Shown here: piece after piece, positions 7,383 to 13,668 of the stretch
How positions within the stretch are numbered: position 1 is the first letter of the stretch
How the letters are laid out: the number at the start of each line of letters is the position of its first letter
Assembly: GCA_964563165.1 (NCBI GenBank)
Contig: CAZLWA010000010.1
Span: forward strand, 1 to 18,877
Origin: CAZLWA01 sp964563165
GTDB taxonomy: Bacteria > CLD3 > SB21
DNA length: 18,877 bases
Direction of reading: 5' to 3'
Made by a program: the position numbers and the translations under genes
The notes under the pieces: model-generated
What the model saw: the letters and a program-made list of their open reading frames with translations, nothing else
What the model was told of the DNA's origin: nothing
Databases searched by the model: none

Positions 7383-7892
7383 TTAGATAGGCAGTTCTTG
7401 GTCCGCAACAAAGTACTTATGGTTCTTTTGCCAGTAATCAAGAAAATCTATTGTGATCTTGCTTCCGCGTTGATGCTCATTATAGATTTTTGCGGCGATC
7501 TCCACGTTGGTTTGCTCTTTGGTTTTGAAACTCAGTTCGTAGGCTTCCCCTGCCAATTTCACGCCTGGACGATTGTTGCCGCTTTTAATTTCCAGGCAGG
7601 CCTTGCGCTGCATGAAGTGTGCAATGTGCCTGATCGGCGCGTTTTCGCCTTTGGCCTGCTCTTCGGTAATCACCTCTTCAATTCTAAGCAGAGCGGTTTT
7701 ATAATCCTGCATTTTTTCCAACGAATCGAATACGCACTCCTGTGCAAGATAATAGTGATGCTTGGTATCGTCGTTGTTCTTCAGGTTTTTGACTAATTCC
7801 AAAGCGGCATTGTAGAATTCGAACGCTTTGCGATAATCCTGCGCAATGAATGCTTCGCGCCCCTTGGTCATATGCTTCTTGTATTCTTCCAT
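7383..7892 (-). CDS. Small TPR-like helical repeat protein
   Basis: A 169-residue soluble protein without signal peptide or membrane segment. The N-terminal MTKGREAFIAQDYRKAFEFYNAAL pattern is a good tetratricopeptide unit. A second helix pair with the YKTALLRIEEVI pattern follows, and a third near ACLEIKSGNNRPGVKLAGEAYEL. TPR folds serve protein-protein contacts; no enzyme motif is visible and the partner is unknown. AAAGGAGAG at 7898-7906 gives a strong ribosome site for the ATG. A consensus-like promoter upstream and a terminator downstream suggest that the gene is transcribed alone, unlike its neighbours. No specific family name is recognised. Confidence 0.78.
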   Translation of the reverse strand: MEEYKKHMTKGREAFIAQDYRKAFEFYNAALELVKNLKNNDDTKHHYYLAQECVFDSLEKMQDYKTALLRIEEVITEEQAKGENAPIRHIAHFMQRKACLEIKSGNNRPGVKLAGEAYELSFKTKEQTNVEIAAKIYNEHQRGSKITIDFLDYWQKNHKYFVADQELPI

Positions 7893-7940
7893 AAATTCTC
7901 TCCTTTAAGAATGATTGGGGTAGGCTTTTTGAATCGAGAA

Positions 7941-7969
7941 AATCTAATCAAAGGTCATGTCATTGTCAA
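7941..7969 (-). promoter_or_regulatory. Strong sigma-70-like promoter for the TPR-like gene
   Basis: The coding strand has a perfect -35 box TTGACA (7964-7969), a 17-base spacer, and TAGATT (7941-7946) as the -10 box. Expected transcription start is near 7934, about 42 bases before the ATG. It lies just after the ispD stop codon. Confidence 0.7.
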
Positions 7970-7995
7970 ATCAAATTTGCCTCTGATATTTGCGA

Positions 7996-8706
7996 CTATT
8001 TTTCTAAATTTCTAAGAATAACCTCGGCCATGGCCAGATCATCGGGAGACGTGATTTTGATGTTTTCGTATTCTCCCTGAACGATCTTTATTTTTTGATG
8101 CAGCCTCCCTACCAGCATGGCTTCGTCTGTTCCATAGAATTTTTCCGCATAAGCTTTTTTAAACGCCTCAAGCAAAATACGGTAGGCAAATGCCTGCGGC
8201 GTCTGCACATGCCATAATTTCGAACGCTCCAGGGTCTCGGCGACGAACTGATTCTCGTCCTGCGCGGCAATCGTATCCTTGGTCGGGACGGCCAGGATGG
8301 CGGCGTCAAATTTCACGCACGCTTCGATAAGTTCATCGATTTTCTGAACGGAAATGAACGGCCGAACGGCGTCGTGCACTAAAACGATATCGGTATTTTC
8401 TACGGCCCGCAGTCCTTCGTAGACACTGTCCTGACGTTCGTTTCCTCCGATCACGATTTTCGCAACTTTTTTGAAATAGAATTTCTTAAGAATTTCCTCT
8501 TGAACAAATGCAATGCCGTCCCCGGGACATACCAGAATAATTTCATCCGTATACCGTGCATGCTCAAATTTCTCCAGCGTGTGCACGAGCATAGGTTTAT
8601 TCTGCAGATCCATAAACTGCTTGCTCTTGCCGTCAGCGGTTGACCGCATACGTTTCCCGCTGCCCGCGGCGGGAATAATTACCGTAACCTTTTGAGTCTG
8701 AATCAT
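7996..8706 (-). CDS. ispD: 2-C-methyl-D-erythritol 4-phosphate cytidylyltransferase (IspD)
   Basis: A 236-residue enzyme of the MEP isoprenoid pathway that joins CTP with methylerythritol phosphate to give CDP-methylerythritol. The CTP-binding loop is IIPAAGSGKRM at residues 10-20, followed by KQFMDLQNKPMLVHTL. The central motif is VLVHDAVRPFIS, with AVPTKDTIA and WHVQTPQAF later, all characteristic of IspD rather than other nucleotidyltransferases. Length is normal. The ATG lies one base past the stop of the upstream metallo-hydrolase gene, with AGGAA inside that gene's end, so translation is probably coupled. Another MEP gene, dxr, lies at the right edge of the window, but ispF is not seen nearby. 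Confidence 0.96.
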   Translation of the reverse strand: MIQTQKVTVIIPAAGSGKRMRSTADGKSKQFMDLQNKPMLVHTLEKFEHARYTDEIILVCPGDGIAFVQEEILKKFYFKKVAKIVIGGNERQDSVYEGLRAVENTDIVLVHDAVRPFISVQKIDELIEACVKFDAAILAVPTKDTIAAQDENQFVAETLERSKLWHVQTPQAFAYRILLEAFKKAYAEKFYGTDEAMLVGRLHQKIKIVQGEYENIKITSPDDLAMAEVILRNLEK

Positions 8707-8707
8707 T

Positions 8708-9559
8708 TTATTCTATTCCTATTTTTGAGTCCAAACGATATCCTTTTTCATCGCGGCGCACTGTGGCCATTGCAGTATCCGGATCGTGCTCAAAAAACAG
8801 GATCCAGCGCTCATCAAACGCACGCGCGAGAATTTGTTTCTTTTCTTCGATCGTCACCAGCGGCTGATTGTCGTAAGCCATGACATAAGGAACGGCAATA
8901 TGCGTGGTCGTCGGAATAAGGTCTGCGCAGAAGAAGATCGTCTTTGATCCGTCGGAAACAACCGGCAGCTGCTGAGCCGGCGAGTGTCCTCCGGCGATGA
9001 AGAACCTGATGTTCGGAAACAACGTGTCTGCATCGTCCACCAGTTCCAACATATGGCGTTCGACGAGCGGTTTAAAATCAGGCGCCAAAAAACTCGCGCG
9101 GTCTTTTTCAGTCGCCGTTAAGCTGTATTCGTAGTGCTCTTTCTGAACGTAATACCGCGCATTGGGAAACGTGGGCACGGCATGGCCGGCCGCATCCCAT
9201 TTCGTAGAACCGCCCGCATGATCAAAATGCAAATGTGTGAGCACCGCATCGGTAATGTCGGCGGGCGTCAGCCCAACGGCCGACAAAGATTGCTCGAGTG
9301 TCAACGTATGATGGTCCACCCGGTACATAGCGCCGAATTTTTCGTTATATTTGTGTCCGAGCCCGTTATCGATCAAAATTTTCCTGCCGTCATCGTGGAT
9401 CAACAATAAACACCGCATAGCGAGCGTAATGCGGTTTTGATCATCGGCGGGATTGGTTTTATTCCAGAGGTTCTTAGGAACGACGCCGAACATCGCACCT
9501 CCGTCCAGGGCGAAACGTCCCGTTTCAATGGCATGGATCTGATACGGTCCTACGCGCAT
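8708..9559 (-). CDS. MBL-fold metallo-hydrolase (AHL-lactonase-like subfamily)
   Basis: A 283-residue soluble hydrolase. The zinc site is intact: H109-x-H111-x-D113-H114 (THLHFDHAGG), H192 (GGHSPAQQ), D213 (FCADL) and H258 (FEHDP). The overall layout, with a long N-terminal sheet segment and a final FFEHDP, resembles the quorum-quenching lactonase/penicillinase-like branch of the family. Substrate is unknown and lactonase activity is not established by these motifs. A perfect AAGGAGG ribosome site 8 bases before the ATG lies inside the end of the DUF2889 gene, whose stop codon directly abuts this ATG. The ispD gene starts one base downstream. This tight packing suggests coordinated translation of DUF2889, this hydrolase and IspD. 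Confidence 0.88.
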   Translation of the reverse strand: MRVGPYQIHAIETGRFALDGGAMFGVVPKNLWNKTNPADDQNRITLAMRCLLLIHDDGRKILIDNGLGHKYNEKFGAMYRVDHHTLTLEQSLSAVGLTPADITDAVLTHLHFDHAGGSTKWDAAGHAVPTFPNARYYVQKEHYEYSLTATEKDRASFLAPDFKPLVERHMLELVDDADTLFPNIRFFIAGGHSPAQQLPVVSDGSKTIFFCADLIPTTTHIAVPYVMAYDNQPLVTIEEKKQILARAFDERWILFFEHDPDTAMATVRRDEKGYRLDSKIGIE

Positions 9560-10078
9560 TTATTTTGCCTCCTTATAAACATGGCACGTGTTCTTCAGAA
9601 CATGTTTCGAAAGATCGTAACGTTTATTTTCATCCAGCACATTAAATTCCCGGCTCATCAGGCCGAAACCTTCGTCATACCCGATCATCACGGTGGCCGC
9701 AAAATTGATCGTTTCAAACGCCAATTCACGCAGATGCACGCAGCCTTCGCTTCCTCCGATGCGGCGGGAAATCTCTTTCATGATGCCGCGCCCGACGACC
9801 AACCCGATGAGCAGTTTGGCTTTTTCCGTTACGCTCGGGCAGATGCTGTGCGGGTGATTTGCCATTTGACTTTTCGCATTGACGATCGTCCGGTTACGAG
9901 GATCGACTTCGATATTCAAACGGATCAAATGGTATGGATCCAGAAACGTCGCTTCGAGCATGACGTCGCCGTTCTCCAACTCGAATGCCTCGATGCCGAT
10001 ATCGCGCTTCGATACCAGGCGTTTGACCGGACTGGGTTCAGGAATTTTTATTTCAGAAATCTTTTCCTTTACTTCCAT
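9560..10078 (-). CDS. DUF2889-like protein
   Basis: A 172-residue soluble protein with no signal peptide or membrane segment. It opens with a short charged segment (EIKIPEPSPVKRLVSKRDI), then a beta-rich half (EAFELENGDVMLEATFLDPY, LNIEVDPRNRTIVNAKSQM), a conserved-looking PHSICP, and a helical half with IGGSEGCVHLRELAFE. By recall this order, especially GG-x-GC-x-HL-x-EL, matches DUF2889, a family of unknown function. AAGGAAG precedes the ATG. The stop codon touches the start of the downstream metallo-hydrolase gene, so the pair is probably co-expressed. Conserved Cys and His could bind a metal or cofactor, but this is inference. Confidence 0.75.
   Translation of the reverse strand: MEVKEKISEIKIPEPSPVKRLVSKRDIGIEAFELENGDVMLEATFLDPYHLIRLNIEVDPRNRTIVNAKSQMANHPHSICPSVTEKAKLLIGLVVGRGIMKEISRRIGGSEGCVHLRELAFETINFAATVMIGYDEGFGLMSREFNVLDENKRYDLSKHVLKNTCHVYKEAK
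9568..9574 (-). promoter_or_regulatory. Perfect ribosome-binding site for the MBL-fold hydrolase gene inside the DUF2889 gene
   Basis: AAGGAGG on the coding strand sits 8 bases before the ATG at 9559 and within the last codons of the DUF2889 gene. It fixes the hydrolase start and implies efficient re-initiation. Confidence 0.75.
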
Positions 10079-10142
10079 TCAACTTCCTTTGCTTGCCAAG
10101 ATATTATGGTTTATGACAGGACTCTTCGTTCAACGAATAGAT

Positions 10143-10793
10143 TCACGCAAAATGAAGCCCGCTCCCTCCTTGAAAGAACGGGTTATGTTGTTTTTCAAAA
10201 CCGATCGTTGTTTCCGGCCCATGACCTGAGTAAACGGTGACGTCATCCCGCAGGGTAAAAAGTTTCTCCCGGATGGAATGAATGAGTGTGTCAAAATCGC
10301 CGCCGAACAGATCCGTTCGCCCGATGGAACCGTTGAAAAGCACGTCCCCGCCGAACACCACATTATCACCGGAAAAATAAAAAGACACACTGCCCGGTGA
10401 ATGACCGGGTGTGTGAAAAATTGCAGCCGAAAGATCGCCGATCATAATCGATGATCCGGCATTGAAAAAAAAATCAACTTGCGGAACCTGATCCACTTTC
10501 ACGCCAAACATAGCCGCTTGGTCCGGCAAATGCTGAAGCAAAATTAGATCGTCCTTATGCAAATAAAACGGGATCTTAAAGGCATCCTTTACTCCCTGCA
10601 CGGCACACACGTGATCAATATGCGCATGCGTATTCAATATGAACTGAAATCTTAGCCCGGTTTTTTTTGCAGCTTTTATGATGCGATCCGCCTCGTCGCC
10701 CGGGTCTATGATCGCACCGGCATTCGTTTTTTCGTCGCCGACAATGTAACAATTCTCCTGAAACGGACCGACGGTCAGCTTTTCAATGATCAT
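10143..10793 (-). CDS. Glyoxalase-II-like MBL-fold hydrolase
   Basis: A 216-residue compact metallo-hydrolase of the YcbL/hydroxyacyl-thioester hydrolase branch. Zinc ligands are H56-x-H58-x-D60-H61 (NTHAHIDH), H131 (TPGHSPGS), D150 (FGGDVLF) and H191 (SGHGPET). The start MIIEKLTVGPFQENCYIV and the GSIGRTDLFGG segment are typical. It lacks the long C-terminal glutathione-binding domain of classical glyoxalase II, so an alternative thiol or another thioester is likely. No clear ribosome site precedes the ATG. It lies 64 bases before the DUF2889 gene and 54 bases after the alpha/beta hydrolase gene on the same strand. The exact substrate is unknown. Confidence 0.9.
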   Translation of the reverse strand: MIIEKLTVGPFQENCYIVGDEKTNAGAIIDPGDEADRIIKAAKKTGLRFQFILNTHAHIDHVCAVQGVKDAFKIPFYLHKDDLILLQHLPDQAAMFGVKVDQVPQVDFFFNAGSSIMIGDLSAAIFHTPGHSPGSVSFYFSGDNVVFGGDVLFNGSIGRTDLFGGDFDTLIHSIREKLFTLRDDVTVYSGHGPETTIGFEKQHNPFFQGGSGLHFA

Positions 10794-10847
10794 GACGGTT
10801 CTTGATTTTCAATTTGCTCGATTTCTTACTCTCACGCTGTGCCTTAA

Positions 10848-11693
10848 TCACTTCAAATAATTTTTGAACCACTCCTGGGCCAGCGCCAGCGCTTTTTTCA
10901 ATTCGGGTGTGGGTCCCTCGAAAGGATGCACACTCCCGTACGTGTGCGTGGCATTGGGAATGATCTCCAGCCGTGAACGCGATAAATGCAAATTATCAAA
11001 AATACTCCGCGCTTCGTTCGGAGCGACGCTCTCGTCTTTGTCTCCGTGAATCACCATGTACGGCACGTCGAGGCGCGACGTGGATTTTAGAATATTCAAT
11101 TTGGTCTTGCCGAATTTTTCAAAGTCTTCAACCGTATTCAGCTTGAGCCGCATCTTTTGTCCGGTCCGCATATTCGGGATCTCAATATATTCCTGCCGTT
11201 TCCACTGAGGAAGCACGTCCAGAAAGGACTGGCGTTCGACATGGGAAATGGCAGACCATGTCACGAGCGCCTTGATCCGCTTATCGAACGAGGCCTTCAG
11301 AATTGCGATACCGCCGCCGCGGCTGTGGCCCAACAAACCGATGCGGTCCAGGTAGCCCGCATTTTCACAAATACGGCCTTTTTCCAATTCATCCAGGATC
11401 TTTTCAAGATCTTCCAATTCCTGCGAGTACGTGTTGCACGCAAATTTCTCAAGCTCCGTGAAATTCTGCAGGTCTTCGCCGATACCGCTCCCGGAAAAAT
11501 TAAATTTGATAACGATGAATCCTTTTTTACAGAGCATTTCTGCTACGTAAGGGAAAAAGCCCCAATCTTTGAAACCCTTGAAGCCGTGGCAAATGATGAT
11601 GATCGGGTAGCGGCGGTTCAGATCCGGAATGCAAACATCGCCTCGTATCGGTTCGTGCTTTTTGTTAAAAAGCTTAAAACTCTTTTGTATCAT
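10848..11693 (-). CDS. Alpha/beta hydrolase, probable esterase or peptidase-like
   Basis: A 281-residue serine hydrolase. The oxyanion-hole region is IIIICHGFKGFKDWG at 31-45, the nucleophile elbow is GHSRGG with S124, the probable acid is D220 (HGDKDESV) and the base H250 (PNATHTYG). These fit the dienelactone-hydrolase/BAAT-like alpha/beta hydrolases with a small cap region (about 150-205). No signal peptide is seen, so it is cytoplasmic. The gene overlaps the upstream deformylase stop by one base (TAATG), so translation is probably coupled. The substrate cannot be told from sequence. Confidence 0.88.
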   Translation of the reverse strand: MIQKSFKLFNKKHEPIRGDVCIPDLNRRYPIIIICHGFKGFKDWGFFPYVAEMLCKKGFIVIKFNFSGSGIGEDLQNFTELEKFACNTYSQELEDLEKILDELEKGRICENAGYLDRIGLLGHSRGGGIAILKASFDKRIKALVTWSAISHVERQSFLDVLPQWKRQEYIEIPNMRTGQKMRLKLNTVEDFEKFGKTKLNILKSTSRLDVPYMVIHGDKDESVAPNEARSIFDNLHLSRSRLEIIPNATHTYGSVHPFEGPTPELKKALALAQEWFKNYLK

Positions 11694-12223
11694 TATTTCG
11701 CCGATGTCACTTTCGTTTTTTTATTTTTCAATTCCAGTTTTTTTAATACCGGCCTGAACGGTTCAAGCGTTCCTTCATCCAGATAATCAATGAATAATTT
11801 TCCGTTGAGGTGATCGGTTTCGTGCTGGATCACCCTTGCCAGTATGCCTTCTGCGACCCCTTCATGACGCTGTCCGGCCAAATCCATATAGCGTATTTTG
11901 ATCTTTTCCGGACGCATGACTTCGCCTGTAACGCCCGGGATACTTAAGCAGCCCTCCGTATAAGACATGGACCCGCTCGATGACAAGATATCAAGGTTTA
12001 AAAGAACCATCGGCGCAGCTTCTTCAATTGGAGACACATCGACCACAAACATGGAGACCGACTTCCCGATCTGCGGCGCCGCTAATCCGATCCCCTCGGC
12101 CCGATGCATCGTCTCGATCATTTTTTCCGCGAGCTTCCTGAGCGCCGCGTCGATTTTATGAACGGGCTTTGCTTTTTGACGCAGTATCGGATTACCGTAG
12201 GTCACGATTTTCAACACTGACAT
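11693..12223 (-). CDS. def: Peptide deformylase
   Basis: A 176-residue metalloenzyme that removes the formyl group from the N-terminal methionine of new proteins. All three family motifs are present: GIGLAAPQIG, EGCLSIPG (metal-binding Cys) and QHETDHLNGKLF (HExxH-type ligands). The C-terminal tail is Lys-rich. I start at the ATG at 12223 (MSVLKIVTYGNPILR), which matches the usual deformylase N-terminus; a TTG at 12229 would add two residues. No strong ribosome site is visible. The stop overlaps the alpha/beta hydrolase start. It is not followed by fmt as in many bacteria. Confidence 0.96.
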   Translation of the reverse strand: MSVLKIVTYGNPILRQKAKPVHKIDAALRKLAEKMIETMHRAEGIGLAAPQIGKSVSMFVVDVSPIEEAAPMVLLNLDILSSSGSMSYTEGCLSIPGVTGEVMRPEKIKIRYMDLAGQRHEGVAEGILARVIQHETDHLNGKLFIDYLDEGTLEPFRPVLKKLELKNKKTKVTSAK

Positions 12224-12279
12224 AATCAAGTTCTATGGGTTACGTTGCTTCGCGCGCAATGTAAAAAAGTTAAAGTGAA

Positions 12280-13164
12280 TTATAAAGAAAATTTTAGTTT
12301 CATCTCGGTGCTGACTGTAAAGGACGACAAGTGAAACGCGGCCGCGCGCCCGCTTAAACGGCTTATCCACTCGTCCGGACCGGAAGATTCCGGCGCGATC
12401 TTCGTATAGACGTAATTTTGAACACGTGCGCCCGCTTTGGGCCGTATTTTGTTCGGTATGATTCTGCTGGTCGAGGCCATCTGAAAACAAGCGGAAAAAA
12501 ATTGCGCGTCTTCCGCAGAACCTATTTGGCTCACCGCCGCTCGAAAAATACTCTCATCGTAAACGCCCGCGGCGATTTCCCGAATCTTGTCGAGAAATAT
12601 CCTTGTAATCAAATGATAAATCAAAAAAGGTGTGAAGTTATTTTTCCAATCCATGATTTCAATCGCATTGGCTGTAGATTGCGTGAGAATAATCGATTGC
12701 GGCGACCGGTCAAGCGCAATGCGAGCGATCAATTCCATGAAATACTGTTTGTTGTCCATCAAACTCAGGATATCCCGCACCGCGGCGTACATGACGTCCG
12801 GATTGTTTTGTTTGAATGCGTCCTCTAGATCGTATACCGAAACCACTTTCGTTTCGCCTTTAAGCGGTTTCAGCACCGACGTATCCGCCGATTCTATTGG
12901 AAGGATGCATAAGAAATCAATGACTTTTCCGATACATCCTTCCGGAATTTCAGTTTTCTCATTTAACATCAACTGCGCCAACGCCTCGCACACAACCAAG
13001 GCGTTTGGATTTCGGCGATCGGAGGGATCCTGCTGCGCCGCATACGTAAACAAACTTTTGAAGAGGAGTGCGGGGTTTTCATCCGATTCAAAAAACTCAC
13101 GGACGCGGGCTTTACTCAGCTCAGAATTTTTTTGCAGAAGCGATTCTAACAAAGGAAAGAACAT
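12280..13164 (-). CDS. All-helical protein of unknown function downstream of a heptamer repeat array
   Basis: A 294-residue, predominantly helical, soluble protein from MFFPLLESLLQKNSELS onward. Patterns such as NPDVMYAAVRDILSLMD and YFMELIARIALDRSPQS, with ANAIEIMDWKNNFTPFLIYH, suggest repeated helical pairs, but I recognise no family and no catalytic motif. The open frame continues upstream for 50 more codons, but these are only translated heptamer repeats (SVVSCQL and LLITHYS units) beginning with a TTG, so I start at the ATG at 13164. That ATG directly follows the last repeat unit and has no ribosome site, which makes its translation start uncertain. It lies 50 bases before the deformylase region. 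Confidence 0.65.
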   Translation of the reverse strand: MFFPLLESLLQKNSELSKARVREFFESDENPALLFKSLFTYAAQQDPSDRRNPNALVVCEALAQLMLNEKTEIPEGCIGKVIDFLCILPIESADTSVLKPLKGETKVVSVYDLEDAFKQNNPDVMYAAVRDILSLMDNKQYFMELIARIALDRSPQSIILTQSTANAIEIMDWKNNFTPFLIYHLITRIFLDKIREIAAGVYDESIFRAAVSQIGSAEDAQFFSACFQMASTSRIIPNKIRPKAGARVQNYVYTKIAPESSGPDEWISRLSGRAAAFHLSSFTVSTEMKLKFSL

Positions 13165-13206
13165 TGAGTAATGAGTAATGAGTAATGAGTAATGAGTAAT
13201 GAGTAA
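13165..13206. repeat. Heptanucleotide tandem array, 6 units of TGAGTAA
   Basis: Six perfect copies of the 7-base unit TGAGTAA (TTACTCA on the coding strand of the neighbouring genes). The array abuts the start codon of the helical protein gene on one side and, after one base, the second heptamer array on the other. Read on the minus strand it has no stop codon in any frame. Confidence 0.95.
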
Positions 13207-13207
13207 T

Positions 13208-13316
13208 AACTGACAACTGACAACTGACAACTGACAACTGACAACTGACAACTGACAACTGACAACTGACAACTGACAACTGACAACTGACAACTGACAA
13301 CTGACAACTGACAACT
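13208..13316. repeat. Heptanucleotide tandem array, 15.6 units of AACTGAC
   Basis: Fifteen perfect copies of AACTGAC followed by AACT, with no substitution. On the coding strand the unit is GTCAGTT/TTGTCAG. The last partial copy supplies the final two bases of the rhodanese stop codon. The lack of any mismatch indicates recent expansion or active homogenisation. Similar heptamer arrays are known from cyanobacteria (STRR sequences) and, by recall, appear in diverse other genomes. Confidence 0.95.
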
Positions 13317-13632
13317 AGTACTTCTCCATCGCCGGATCTACCTGATCGGCATAGAGATCTATTCCGCCCGTCAAATTAAAGAGATCCGTGAATCCCAGCG
13401 ATTCTAAAATAGTGCATCCCATCATGCTGCGCCGGCCGGTATGGCAATAGACGACCACCGTTTTGTTCTTGTCGATGGCCGGCGGCTTACTCTGCAAGGT
13501 ACCCAGCGGCGAAAGAACCGCGTTCGGAATACTTACCAACTCGTATTCCCATTTTTCGCGCACATCCAGTATATAGAAGTTTTTGTTTGAGGCGATCCAC
13601 TGATTCAATTCGCCGGGATTCAGAGCTTTCAT
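13315..13632 (-). CDS. Single-domain rhodanese-like sulfurtransferase
   Basis: A 105-residue protein consisting of one rhodanese domain. The active-site loop is YCHTGRRS with the catalytic C63, preceded by ILDVREKWEYE (CDC25/rhodanese signature) and followed by GFTDLFNLTGGIDLYADQVDP. Such proteins shuttle persulfide sulfur in the cytoplasm. The C-terminus DPAMEKY resembles the normal end of this group, so the protein looks complete although the repeat array begins inside its stop codon. It follows the flavoprotein gene by 36 bases. No strong ribosome site is present (GAAAAGAAATT before the ATG). Confidence 0.9.
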   Translation of the reverse strand: MKALNPGELNQWIASNKNFYILDVREKWEYELVSIPNAVLSPLGTLQSKPPAIDKNKTVVVYCHTGRRSMMGCTILESLGFTDLFNLTGGIDLYADQVDPAMEKY

Positions 13633-13668
13633 AATTTCTTTTCAACTCCCACAGGCTTCTGTCCGCTC

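Noticed and set aside
10128..10140. TTCGTTCAACGAA palindrome between the glyoxalase-II-like and DUF2889 genes
   Set aside because: It is short, has a one-base centre, and has neither a T-run nor a promoter beside it, so it is not distinguishable from chance.
9437..10240. Plus-strand open frame of 267 codons
   Set aside because: It lies opposite the DUF2889 and metallo-hydrolase genes, which have recognisable motifs and ribosome sites. Its translation shows no family features.
12242..12262. Possible hairpin in the leader of the deformylase gene as a riboswitch or attenuator
   Set aside because: A seven-pair stem with a mismatch in the RNA and no further conserved structure; not enough to call a regulatory RNA.
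13165..13314. N-terminal 50-residue extension of the helical protein starting at a TTG
   Set aside because: It consists only of translated heptamer repeats, begins immediately after the rhodanese stop, and has no ribosome site. Its openness is a consequence of unit composition.
13165..13316. CRISPR array
   Set aside because: The units are 7 bases and contiguous with no spacers, and no cas genes are present.
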